A stretch of DNA of 64,000 nucleotides from M3007 sp031425035. GTDB lineage: Bacteria > Bacteroidota > Bacteroidia > Chitinophagales > Saprospiraceae. The stretch's first letter is position 1. Each line of letters begins with the position of its first letter. The stretch is from NCBI GenBank assembly GCA_031425035.1, contig JANPIN010000064.1:1-64000 (forward strand), in the 5' to 3' direction. Positions 34,806-42,853 of the stretch are shown piece after piece. Made by a program: the position numbers and the translations under genes. Below the pieces are notes generated by a model that searched no databases, had not been told where the DNA came from, and saw only the letters and a program-made list of their open reading frames with translations.

Positions 34806-36134
34806 CTTCGGGTCGGCCGAGGGATTCTGCATAAACTCATCCAGCGGCGTTTCCTCTTCCCGCATGGGTAGCGCCGGCTGCTCCGCTACTTCCTCCGCGC
34901 CGTCCTGATCAAAATTCAAATTCCGCAGTTTTGGCGCCCGCCACCAGGTAATACCGACTACCAGCAGAGTCATTACGCCACCCAACACCACAGCCGGCAC
35001 CGTGCCCAGGAATCGGGCCGCCAGTCCGCTTTCGAAGGCGCCGATCTCGTTGGATGAAGTAATGAAAATACTGTTCACCGAACTTACCCGGCCCTTCATG
35101 TGATCCGGCGTTTGAAACTGCACCAGCGACGAACGCAGGAACACGCTGACCTCATCGAATACGCCGGCCAGCAGGAGGAAAGCAAACGATAACCAGAATA
35201 TACGGCTCAGGCCGAAGCCGATCATGCATAGGCCGAAACCGAATACGCAGGCCAGCATGATCTTGCCCGCACCCTTGCGCAGCGGTTGGTGGGCCAGCAA
35301 AAAAGCCGTGGTAATGGCTCCGATCGACATGGCGGCACGCAAAATGCCCAAACCCTGCGGCCCGACGTGTAGTATATCTTTAGCATACACCGGCAGCAGG
35401 GCCACCGCGCCACCGAAAAGCACGGCAAATAAATCCAGGGCAATAGCGCTGATAATCAACTGGTTACTGGCCACAAAACGCAGCCCTTCCTTGATGCGGA
35501 CCAAAGCGGATTCGGAAAAATTAGCGAGTGGGATTGGGCGCGGCGCGATGGTCAGCACAATGATAAAAGCGATTACACAAAGTCCCAGCATGACGGCAAA
35601 CGTCGCGCTGACCCCCACAAAACCATACAATAAACCGCCAATACCCAAGCCGGTTACGCTGGCGGCTTCCCAGGTGCCGCTGTTCCAGGCAATGGCGTTG
35701 GGCAGGATTTCTTTCGGGACCAGTTGCGGCAGAAAAGCGAAGTTGGTCGGACTGAAAAATCCCCGCGCAATGCCGGTACAGAAGGTCACACAGTAAATGC
35801 CGGTCAATAAGGTGGTTTTCGGCATACTATCACGATTCAGCGCGATCAGCAGCAGACCCAGCGCACAAAGCGCCAGCAAACTGATGCAGCCGACCAGAAT
35901 ATTGCGGCGATTCATTTTATCGGCCAAATGCCCGGCATACAAACTGATCCCAATGGCGGGCAGCGCTTCCGATAGTCCGATGAAACCCAGCATCAGCGGG
36001 TCGCCGGTAATTTCATACACGAAATAACCGACCGATACCGACATGATCTGCGTGGCCAGCGTCATCGTTAACCGCATGGATAAAAAACGGCGGTAAGCGG
36101 GTATGCGCAGCGCGGCGTAAGCGTCTTTTTTCAA
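34800..36134 (-). CDS. MFS transporter (EntS-like, MFS_3 family)
   Basis: A 444-residue protein with about 12 transmembrane helices. N-terminal KDAYAALRIPAYRRFLSMRL precedes helix 1, and GHLADKMNRRNIL is the cytoplasmic loop 2-3 motif. An FFSPTNFAFLPQLVPKEILPNAIAWN region and a C-terminal charged tail are also visible. Family members export siderophores or drugs. The only start that keeps the conserved N-terminus is TTG at 36134; an in-frame ATG 20 codons later would cut it off. The last codons and stop come from the ATCAACC-type repeat array. Confidence 0.82.
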   Translation of the reverse strand: MKKDAYAALRIPAYRRFLSMRLTMTLATQIMSVSVGYFVYEITGDPLMLGFIGLSEALPAIGISLYAGHLADKMNRRNILVGCISLLALCALGLLLIALNRDSMPKTTLLTGIYCVTFCTGIARGFFSPTNFAFLPQLVPKEILPNAIAWNSGTWEAASVTGLGIGGLLYGFVGVSATFAVMLGLCVIAFIIVLTIAPRPIPLANFSESALVRIKEGLRFVASNQLIISAIALDLFAVLFGGAVALLPVYAKDILHVGPQGLGILRAAMSIGAITTAFLLAHQPLRKGAGKIMLACVFGFGLCMIGFGLSRIFWLSFAFLLLAGVFDEVSVFLRSSLVQFQTPDHMKGRVSSVNSIFITSSNEIGAFESGLAARFLGTVPAVVLGGVMTLLVVGITWWRAPKLRNLNFDQDGAEEVAEQPALPMREEETPLDEFMQNPSADPKG

Positions 36135-36212
36135 ACCTGAATAGTTGAAGTAAATTTGCGATCAGCTCTGGCAAAAGCCGTAACCAAAATAAAGGCAAAA
36201 ATGCGAAAACCC

Positions 36213-36305
36213 CCTGACTCCCTAACTCCTGCCCCCTAACTCCTGTCTCCTGTCTCCTGTCTCCTAACTCCTGTCTCCTAACCCCTAACCCCTGCCCCCT
36301 AACCC
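36213..36305 (+). repeat. CCTNNNN heptad array ending at a start codon
   Basis: Units read CCTGACT, then (after one extra C) CCTAACT, CCTGCCC, CCTAACT, CCTGTCT three times, CCTAACT, CCTGTCT, CCTAACC twice, CCTGCCC and CCTAACC. It shares its vocabulary with arrays at 4264-4547 and 15495-15592. One base separates it from the ATG at 36306. Confidence 0.85.
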
Positions 36306-36905
36306 ATGTTCGCCGATCTCCAACCATTTTTTATAGAAAACGGTTTTCAAGCCGACGCACAAACCGGTACTTTTCGCAGCCTGCATGCTGAAGGCTGGCT
36401 GACCGTGGCCATCGTGGAAAGCGATCAACTGACGGGTCAGCTGGCCGAATTACAACTTGGTATCCGGCATACGGTGATCGAAGAAATCGTGTATCCTTTT
36501 GCGATGGGTCTGCAATCGACTGGTAGTGAAGCCCATACGCTGATGGTCAGCCAGGGCCAGATCGAGGGCGACGTGGATCGCCGGGAATGGCTGCGCGATG
36601 AAGCGGATGCGGTCATCGTCGCCCGCCAGTGGCAGCAGTGGATGCTGGAAAAAGGCTTCGCCTGGCTGGATATTCATCGCCAGGCCGTCTGGCTGGATCA
36701 GGTGTATAATGATGAACCGGAGAAGGCGCGCCAGTGGCAGCCCGATGTGTTTCAACGTTCCTTGCGGGCCATCGCCCTGGCCTACCTCTGTCAGCGGCTC
36801 GATTTTCGCAGCGTGGTGCAGCGCGCAAAACGGGAACTGGCGGCAGCCGAAGCGGCGCCGGACCTGGTTTTACGGCTGGACGGATTAGTAAACGCTTTGC
36901 CATAA
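36306..36905 (+). CDS. Protein of unknown function
   Basis: A 199-residue protein with no signal peptide or membrane segment, rich in tryptophan, glutamine and acidic residues. Examples are REWLRDEADAVIVARQWQQW and HRQAVWLDQVYNDEPEKARQW. It appears mixed alpha/beta in the first half and helical in the second. I recognise no family. Composition matches its GC-rich neighbours, so it is likely native. Its ATG directly follows a CCTNNNN array, leaving no visible ribosome binding site. Convergent with the OYE gene across an inverted repeat. Confidence 0.6.
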   Translation: MFADLQPFFIENGFQADAQTGTFRSLHAEGWLTVAIVESDQLTGQLAELQLGIRHTVIEEIVYPFAMGLQSTGSEAHTLMVSQGQIEGDVDRREWLRDEADAVIVARQWQQWMLEKGFAWLDIHRQAVWLDQVYNDEPEKARQWQPDVFQRSLRAIALAYLCQRLDFRSVVQRAKRELAAAEAAPDLVLRLDGLVNALP

Positions 36906-36982
36906 ATATCAGGTAGGGCCCGCTTGCTTTGCAGCCCCACTTCCCATGCCCGGCAAAAGCCACCATCTACCCCGCTGTCATA

Positions 36983-37048
36983 CTGAGCGTAGCGAAGTAC
37001 CCGAAGATGTTTTGCTGCCGCATCCCGGGTCCTTCGCTATGCTTCAGG
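36983..37048. repeat. Imperfect inverted repeat of the CTGAGCGTAGCGAAG type
   Basis: The left arm (36983-37009) begins CTGAGCGTAGCGAAG; the right arm (37021-37048) is its imperfect complement, ending CTTCGCTATGCTTCAGG. Similar palindromes starting TCATTCTGAGCG are scattered through many genomes. It lies between convergent genes and may terminate both. Confidence 0.7.
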
Positions 37049-37083
37049 TTAGTTTTCAACTCTCCCCAACAGCGCATTTGATC

Positions 37084-38190
37084 TTAGTCTTGAACCGTCG
37101 CTTCCGCGAGGGCCGGATAATCAATATAGCCGTCCGGACCGGGCGTGTATAACTTGGTCATATCGGGAGTCGCCAGTGGTGCACCGGCTTCCATGCGCTC
37201 GACGAGGTCCGGATTGGATAAGAACGGGCGACCAAAAGCGATGAGATCGGCCAGACCACTATTTAAATCAGCTTCGGCCCGCTCGCGGTCGTAATTGCCG
37301 CATAAAATAAGGGTGTGGGTAAAAGCCTTGCGCAATTTGGCGACCAGTTCGGCTGGTACTGCCGGCGCGCCCATCCCGGAATGATCCACCAGATGCAGGT
37401 ATGCAATGCCGAGGTCGTTTAACTGCCCGGCCAGATAGGTAAAACTTTCATCCACCTGGTCAAAACCACCCGGCATACCGCCGTTGACGCCATGGGGCGA
37501 CAAGCGAATACCCACCCGGTCTTTACCAATGGCTTCGATCACGGCAGCAGTTACTTCCAGCACGAAACGGCTGCGATTTTCGATGCTGCCACCGTAGTGA
37601 TCCGTACGTTCATTGGACGCCGGGTGCAGGAACTGCTCCAGCAAATAACCATTGGCGCCATGTATTTCTACGCCATCAAAACCGGCTTCTTCCACGGCAA
37701 AACGGGCAGCTGTGGCAAATTCAGCAATAGCGGTTTTGATTTGGGCCTCCGTCATTTCCAGGGGCTCCGCATTTTTTTGCATGCCTTCATTATCCGTCCA
37801 CATATCCCCGGCAGCGGCGATGGCTGAAGCGGAAAGCACCTGTGCACCGGCCGGCATGTTATTCGGGTGGCTGACCCGTCCGGTATGCATGAGTTGAACG
37901 ATTATTTTACCGCCTTTGGCATGAACGGCATCCGTAACCGGGCGCCAGGATTTGGCTTGCGCCAGGTTGAAAATCCCCGGAATACGCGCGTAACCCAGTC
38001 CATCAGGCGAAGGGGAGGTACCTTCGGTAATGATCAGACCTGCCGAAGCACGCTGCTCGTAGTAGGTGACGGTAATGTCCTGGATGATGTTACCCAGTGC
38101 CCGGCTGCGGGTCATGGGCGCCATGATGATGCGATTTTTTAAATGGATGGAACCCAATTGGGTAGGGGAAAATAGTTTGCTGCTGCTCAT
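37084..38190 (-). CDS. Old yellow enzyme family NADH:flavin oxidoreductase (NemA-like)
   Basis: A 368-residue FMN enzyme. The TIM-barrel begins LFSPTQLGSIHLKNRIIMAPMTRSRA. The substrate-binding pair is in GVEIHGANGYLLEQFLHPASN (H-x-x-N), followed by RTDHYGGSIENRSRF. FMN-phosphate loops near the C-terminus include IAFGRPFLSNPDLVERM. Family members reduce enones, N-ethylmaleimide or nitrate esters with NAD(P)H. It is 37 bases downstream of the arsR-type gene on the same strand, with a perfect 24-base palindrome between them. Confidence 0.92.
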   Translation of the reverse strand: MSSSKLFSPTQLGSIHLKNRIIMAPMTRSRALGNIIQDITVTYYEQRASAGLIITEGTSPSPDGLGYARIPGIFNLAQAKSWRPVTDAVHAKGGKIIVQLMHTGRVSHPNNMPAGAQVLSASAIAAAGDMWTDNEGMQKNAEPLEMTEAQIKTAIAEFATAARFAVEEAGFDGVEIHGANGYLLEQFLHPASNERTDHYGGSIENRSRFVLEVTAAVIEAIGKDRVGIRLSPHGVNGGMPGGFDQVDESFTYLAGQLNDLGIAYLHLVDHSGMGAPAVPAELVAKLRKAFTHTLILCGNYDRERAEADLNSGLADLIAFGRPFLSNPDLVERMEAGAPLATPDMTKLYTPGPDGYIDYPALAEATVQD

Positions 38191-38207
38191 GAAGTTATCC
38201 TTAGTTT

Positions 38208-38231
38208 ATGAATCGAAATTTTTCGATTCAT
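38208..38231. promoter_or_regulatory. Perfect palindrome, probable ArsR-type operator
   Basis: ATGAATCGAAA-TT-TTTCGATTCAT is an 11+11 inverted repeat. It overlaps the stop of the regulator gene and lies 17 bases before the OYE start codon. ArsR-family repressors commonly bind such A/T-flanked TCGA-containing palindromes. Confidence 0.6.
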
Positions 38232-38527
38232 TTAACCGGCAGGCTTCCGGAAAGTTGAGCGAGGAAGGCAGAAACTTTGGAAAAATTTTCGTGGTGCAGG
38301 CTGAACAAGTGGTGTTTTCCTTCTTTTCGGGAAAGCACTAAAGCACTTTCCGCCAATATTTTGAGGTGATGCGAACAGGTGGCCTGGGCTAAACCGGTCA
38401 GACTTTGGGCCTGCAAACAACATATTTCGCCCTGCTGCGCTATTTCCTGCAAAATAGCCAGCCGGTAACGGTCGCCGATCGCAAAAGCGGCTTTCTCAAT
38501 GAATTGACTATCGGAATCGACGGGCAT
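38228..38527 (-). CDS. ArsR family winged-helix regulator
   Basis: A 99-residue protein starting at the ATG at 38527 (MPVDSDSQFIEKAAF); a TTG two codons upstream is less likely. The helix-turn-helix is about 40-65: LTGLAQATCSHHLKILAESALV, followed by the wing SRKEGKHHLFSL. Cysteines in EICCLQ and ATCSHH lie where metal or redox sensing occurs in some ArsR proteins. It probably controls the old yellow enzyme gene just downstream through the palindrome at 38208-38231. The inducer may be an electrophile or a metalloid. Confidence 0.85.
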   Translation of the reverse strand: MPVDSDSQFIEKAAFAIGDRYRLAILQEIAQQGEICCLQAQSLTGLAQATCSHHLKILAESALVLSRKEGKHHLFSLHHENFSKVSAFLAQLSGSLPVK

Positions 38528-38624
38528 AAGCAACGGAATTTGACTTCAAATAAATTTTTTTCCAGGACAAAGGTAAAAAACAGGCGTCAACCCGAATTTT
38601 TTGATGCACACGTAACAAAATGGC

Positions 38625-38704
38625 AACGCGGATGCAACGGATTTGGCGGATTTTCACGGATTTTTAAATCCGCGTAAATCCGTTGTATCCGTATAATCCG
38701 CGTT
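38625..38704. repeat. Decad AAATCCGNNN array forming a near-perfect 39+39 palindrome
   Basis: Two 39-base arms are separated by TT. The left arm is built of CGGATTT words and the right of AAATCCGCGT, AAATCCGTTG, TATCCGTATA and ATCCGCGTT. The arms are largely reverse complements. It lies between the ArsR start and the DUF2911 stop, in a 270-base gap that otherwise shows nothing. Confidence 0.8.
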
Positions 38705-38803
38705 ATCATCCTGCTAGATGGGCATACTCATCGGAGAGTTACGCCGATTTCATTGAGTACTAGGTTTTTTAGAGAAATCAACTAAATCCGGGATGACTGA
38801 TGT

Positions 38804-39316
38804 TTATTTTACCTGAAAATCTACCTGCACTTTCTCCCACATCAGGCTGACAACACCCTGGTCGGAAAGGTTGATGGTAAAACGCTCGTGAAAATCGCCC
38901 ACCTTTTTGGACGGTACGGTTACCCGCAGCACGTCCTCCGCCTCTTTGTAGCTATAATCGCCCCAGGCAATGGTCTTGTTAAAAATAATGACCCATTCTT
39001 TTTCGCCGGGAATAGTGAACAGCGCGTATTTACCCTTCGGCAGGGTTTTGCCCTCTGCCAGCACGTCGTCGCTCACCTCAAAGCTGGTGCTTTCATTCGC
39101 GCCCGTCCGCCAGGTTTTGCCATACGGCACCAGTTCGCCCCACACCACCCGGTCGCGCACGGCCGGCTGGCTGTAATCGATGGTGATGGTTTTACCACCG
39201 ATTACGGCTTTTGCTTGCGCCGGTGGACTCGGCCGTTGTGATTTATCCTGTTGGGCAAAACTGGAAGTCAGACCCAGAAATAATCCCACGAAGAGCAGAA
39301 AAATAGTCTTTTTCAT
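38804..39316 (-). CDS. DUF2911 domain secreted protein
   Basis: A 170-residue protein with a signal peptide (MKKTIFLLFVGLFLGLTSSFA). The DUF2911 body has the family's opening SPPAQAKAVIGGKTITIDYSQP, then RVVWGELVPYGKTWRTGANE and the LPKGKYALFTIPGEKEWVIIFNK strands. It is mainly beta and probably periplasmic. Function in the family is unknown. Full length. It diverges from the serine deaminase gene with overlapping upstream regions. Confidence 0.85.
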   Translation of the reverse strand: MKKTIFLLFVGLFLGLTSSFAQQDKSQRPSPPAQAKAVIGGKTITIDYSQPAVRDRVVWGELVPYGKTWRTGANESTSFEVSDDVLAEGKTLPKGKYALFTIPGEKEWVIIFNKTIAWGDYSYKEAEDVLRVTVPSKKVGDFHERFTINLSDQGVVSLMWEKVQVDFQVK

Positions 39317-39463
39317 AATCGTTGAGTGTTGATATAAAAGATGGAAACAGAGGCTAAAACGTTATTTCCTGGGGAAAAGTTGGCAGCCGGGGAGGCGCGC
39401 GCGATCTATTCCCCTACTTTAGCGCGCCAAATTCGTTTATCCCGTCTGCCCGTACCACCACCC

Positions 39464-40882
39464 ATGGAAAGAATTAGTGTTTTCGATATTTTTAAGATCG
39501 GCATCGGCCCCTCCAGTTCCCATACGATGGGTCCCTGGCGCGCTGCCCAGCGTTTTTTAAAGGAGATTTCCGCCAGCGGAAAATTTGATCAGATCCGCGC
39601 CGTACAGGTAGAATTATACGGTTCCCTGGCCAAAACAGGGCATGGACACGGCACCGATCTGGCGGTCGTGCTGGGCCTCAACGGCGATGATCCGGTCACG
39701 ATCCCGGTAGAAACTGTACAACCTACCATCGATCAGATTCGCCGCTCCCAACAGATCAACCTGGGCGGTAAACGGATGATCCCTTTCGACGCCGAACGCG
39801 ACGTGGTTTTTCTCTACGATCAGGTGCTGCCCTACCACGCCAACGGGCTCACGTTCCGGGCTTTTTACGAAGACGGTACCGGGGAAAGCCAGACCTATTA
39901 TTCCGTCGGCGGCGGTTTTGTCGTGAAAGAAGGGGAGGAAGACCTGGATGGCAACACTGTTTTGCCTTTCCCCATCGATCAGGGTTCGGAACTTCGTTTC
40001 TGGTGCGAACAGCAGGACCAGAGCATTTCGCAGGTCGTGTTTCGCAACGAACTCATCTGGCGCACGGAAGCACAAATTCACGCCGAACTGCTCAACATCT
40101 GGTCGGTAATGAAACAGTGTATTTATATCGGCTGCCATACCGAAGGTACGCTGCCCGGCGGCCTGAACGTTGTACGCCGCGCCGCGCCGCTAAGCCGGCG
40201 TTTGTTGAAAGGCAAGACCTATAACGGTATTGACGACTGGGTGCGGCAGGTCAGCCGGGGCGGGCATACTTTCCAGGAAATTTTAAAATGGGTCAGCTGT
40301 TTTGCCCTGGCCGTAAACGAAGAAAATGCCGCCTTCAGCCGGGTAGTCACCGCACCCACCAACGGCGCTGCCGGGGTCATTCCGGCCGTACTGATGTACC
40401 ACGTATGTTTCAGCGACGGCTTTCGGGATGAAGACATTGTCAAATTCCTGCTGACGGCCGGGGAAATGGGCAGCCTTTTCAAGAAAGGCGCGACCATCTC
40501 GGCGGCCATGGGCGGATGTCAGGCGGAGATCGGCGTATCGTCGGCCATGGCCGCTGCGGCGCTCACCGAATGTCTGGGCGGTACCGCTGCCCAGGCGATG
40601 ATGGCCGCTGAAATCGCCATGGAACACCACCTGGGGATGACCTGCGATCCCATCGGCGGACTGGTGCAAATACCCTGTATCGAACGCAATACGATGGGCG
40701 CCATTAAGGCTATTACGGCCAGCGAGATCGCGCTGGAAAGTGATCCGTCCAAGGCCAAAGTGAGCCTCGATGCGGTGATCAAAACCATGAAAGAAACGGC
40801 CCGCGATATGAACACCAAATACAAGGAAACGGCCGATGGTGGCCTGGCGGTGAATATTTCGGTGAATATTACGGAGTGTTGA
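39464..40882 (+). CDS. sdaA: L-serine ammonia-lyase, iron-sulfur type, single chain
   Basis: A 472-residue enzyme converting L-serine to pyruvate and ammonia. The beta domain starts at the chosen ATG at 39464 (MERISVFDIFKIGIGPSSSHTMGPWRAA); the 41 upstream codons lack conservation. The alpha domain contains the iron-sulfur cysteines within MGGCQAEIGVSSAMAAAAL, then MTCDPIGGLVQIPCIERN, and the APTNGAAGVIPAV loop. Both domains are in one chain, as in E. coli SdaA. No partner gene is needed. Confidence 0.93.
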   Translation: MERISVFDIFKIGIGPSSSHTMGPWRAAQRFLKEISASGKFDQIRAVQVELYGSLAKTGHGHGTDLAVVLGLNGDDPVTIPVETVQPTIDQIRRSQQINLGGKRMIPFDAERDVVFLYDQVLPYHANGLTFRAFYEDGTGESQTYYSVGGGFVVKEGEEDLDGNTVLPFPIDQGSELRFWCEQQDQSISQVVFRNELIWRTEAQIHAELLNIWSVMKQCIYIGCHTEGTLPGGLNVVRRAAPLSRRLLKGKTYNGIDDWVRQVSRGGHTFQEILKWVSCFALAVNEENAAFSRVVTAPTNGAAGVIPAVLMYHVCFSDGFRDEDIVKFLLTAGEMGSLFKKGATISAAMGGCQAEIGVSSAMAAAALTECLGGTAAQAMMAAEIAMEHHLGMTCDPIGGLVQIPCIERNTMGAIKAITASEIALESDPSKAKVSLDAVIKTMKETARDMNTKYKETADGGLAVNISVNITEC

Positions 40883-40907
40883 GGGACCCTGACCATAAAT
40901 TAGAAAA

Positions 40908-42794
40908 ATGAAAAGCAAAAACCGACCCACTGCCCAGCCTGCAAACCCGGCCGGCGCGCCCAAAAAGTCCGAACCGGCCCGCCCGCCCTTAACAGAAACC
41001 TGGAACCAAAAGCTGGGCCATCGCCCTTATCGGGTGCTGGCCGGGCTGATCGTACTGTGGATCGTCGTACGCATCTTTCTGTTCAGCAGCGTTCTCGGCA
41101 GCCCCCTCTACCAGATGTATCGCTGGCAAGAATCCGACAGTAACTTCTTTGATACCCAGGCCCGTAGCCTGGCCGCCGGCGATTGGCTTAACCGCCAGCC
41201 CCTGCATCCTTACCATGGCTGGCATGAGGAAATGGCCAACTCCTATTTCAGTATTCATCCCGACAAGTTGAATGACATTTTGGTTGCTCATCCGGGCCGG
41301 GATAGTAAATTCCAGCCGGGTAAAGCGCTATGGGATGAGTGGTATGGCGGCAACACCTACCACCAGGAACCGCTTTACGCTTATATACTGGCCTTTTTAT
41401 ACGTTCTCACCGGTAACGGCGCCTACTGGATGCTGGTGTTACAGGGCCTGCTGGGCATTGGCAGCGGTGTGCTGCTGTGGCTGCTGGCCCGCCGCTATTT
41501 CGACAACACAATTGCCCTGCTGACGGGTTTGCTCTACGCCCTTTGCGGCATCGTTTTGTTTCAGGAAGTGTTGCTGCTGCGCACCACCTGGGCCATCTTC
41601 TTTGCCCTGTTGACGGTGTGGACCTGGCAGCGCGCCCTGGATCGCGGAACAACTTCCGCCTTTTTGATCAGCGGGATCACCATGGGGTTTGCTTTCCTGC
41701 TGCAATCGATTTTTGTGCTTTATCTGCTGGGCGCCCTGGTGGTGTATCTGGTGCAGGAGCGGAAAACGCCGCGGTCTTTTGCCCAAAACGGCGGACTGGT
41801 GCTGGCCGGATTTCTGCTGGTTTTTGCGCCGGTTATGCTCCGTAATGCAGCCGTTAGCGCCCCCTTGTTCAGCACATCGAGCGTTGGCGCGATCACTTTT
41901 GTCGCCACCAATGTGCAGCAAACCCAGGCCATTAACCGCTGGCAACCGGAACTGATTCAGTCGGCCGAGATCATGGGCAGCACCGGTGGAAAATTTATGC
42001 CCGCCGCCTGGGCCGCGCTGCAAACCCAGTCCATCGGGTCCTATCTGCAACTGGAATGGTCGAAATTCAAAAGCCTTTTAAACGGGCAGGAATGGCCGAA
42101 TAATGAAAATTATGCTTTTTACCAGAACATGGTACCGGTCCTGAACTGGACCTTCCTTAATTTTTACTGGATTGCCTGGATGGGCGTCGCCGGGCTGATG
42201 TTTGCCGCGTATTACCGAAAAAAATGCGTGCCGCTCTACCTGGCGATCGGGGTGCAGGTGCTGATCATGCTGGCTTTTTATGTGCTCGGCCGCTTGCGCG
42301 CTCCCCTGGCCGTGCTCCTCCTCCCTTTCAGCGCGTATTGTCTGGTGGAATGCTTCTTGCGTTTTTCCCAGACCACGGCGCGGGAAGGGCTGGTCAAAAT
42401 AGGCGTGGTGGCAGCCTGCATTTTCCTGCTCGCTTTTTTGCCCTACCGCCAGCGGGCCAATATGCTGGATATGTCGGACTACAATGTGCTGTACGAGCTT
42501 ACCTATTACGAGCGCATCAAAACCAGTGCGGAGGCCAAGCGTATGCAGGAAGCCATTGATCTGCACACGGAATTTCTGGGCTACCAACCCGACTTTGTAA
42601 ACAACCTAAAACCCAGCCAGCTGCTCAAAACGCCGGCAGAAGCGTCCCTGGTGGAGTATTTCGCCAACCACCACCAGATTCAAAGTTACCTGTTTGAGGA
42701 TTCCGGAAATAAAGGACAGGCCGAGAAAGAAATGGGTAAGTATCAGATGTTGAAAAGGGTAGTGGAGCATTCGCAGATGAACGGTGGGCGATAG
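40908..42794 (+). CDS. GT39/ArnT-like multi-pass membrane glycosyltransferase
   Basis: A 628-residue integral membrane protein with about 11 helices. A proline-rich cytoplasmic N-terminus (1-40) precedes helix 1. The first large external loop contains ESDSNFFDTQARSLAAGDWL, with the acidic residues that PMT/ArnT enzymes use for the lipid-phosphate sugar donor, and a YHQEPLYAYIL motif. The C-terminal region (about 530-628) is soluble. It probably transfers a sugar from a polyprenyl carrier to a periplasmic target. It follows sdaA by 25 bases. Confidence 0.75.
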   Translation: MKSKNRPTAQPANPAGAPKKSEPARPPLTETWNQKLGHRPYRVLAGLIVLWIVVRIFLFSSVLGSPLYQMYRWQESDSNFFDTQARSLAAGDWLNRQPLHPYHGWHEEMANSYFSIHPDKLNDILVAHPGRDSKFQPGKALWDEWYGGNTYHQEPLYAYILAFLYVLTGNGAYWMLVLQGLLGIGSGVLLWLLARRYFDNTIALLTGLLYALCGIVLFQEVLLLRTTWAIFFALLTVWTWQRALDRGTTSAFLISGITMGFAFLLQSIFVLYLLGALVVYLVQERKTPRSFAQNGGLVLAGFLLVFAPVMLRNAAVSAPLFSTSSVGAITFVATNVQQTQAINRWQPELIQSAEIMGSTGGKFMPAAWAALQTQSIGSYLQLEWSKFKSLLNGQEWPNNENYAFYQNMVPVLNWTFLNFYWIAWMGVAGLMFAAYYRKKCVPLYLAIGVQVLIMLAFYVLGRLRAPLAVLLLPFSAYCLVECFLRFSQTTAREGLVKIGVVAACIFLLAFLPYRQRANMLDMSDYNVLYELTYYERIKTSAEAKRMQEAIDLHTEFLGYQPDFVNNLKPSQLLKTPAEASLVEYFANHHQIQSYLFEDSGNKGQAEKEMGKYQMLKRVVEHSQMNGGR

Positions 42795-42853
42795 CTCATG
42801 GAACGAAAAATAGGCCTCGCCAACCTGAACGTCATTCATGGACGCGGCACTAG

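Noticed and set aside
36946..37152. Small plus-strand frame between convergent genes
   Set aside because: It mostly translates the imperfect inverted repeat at 36983-37048 and has no protein character.
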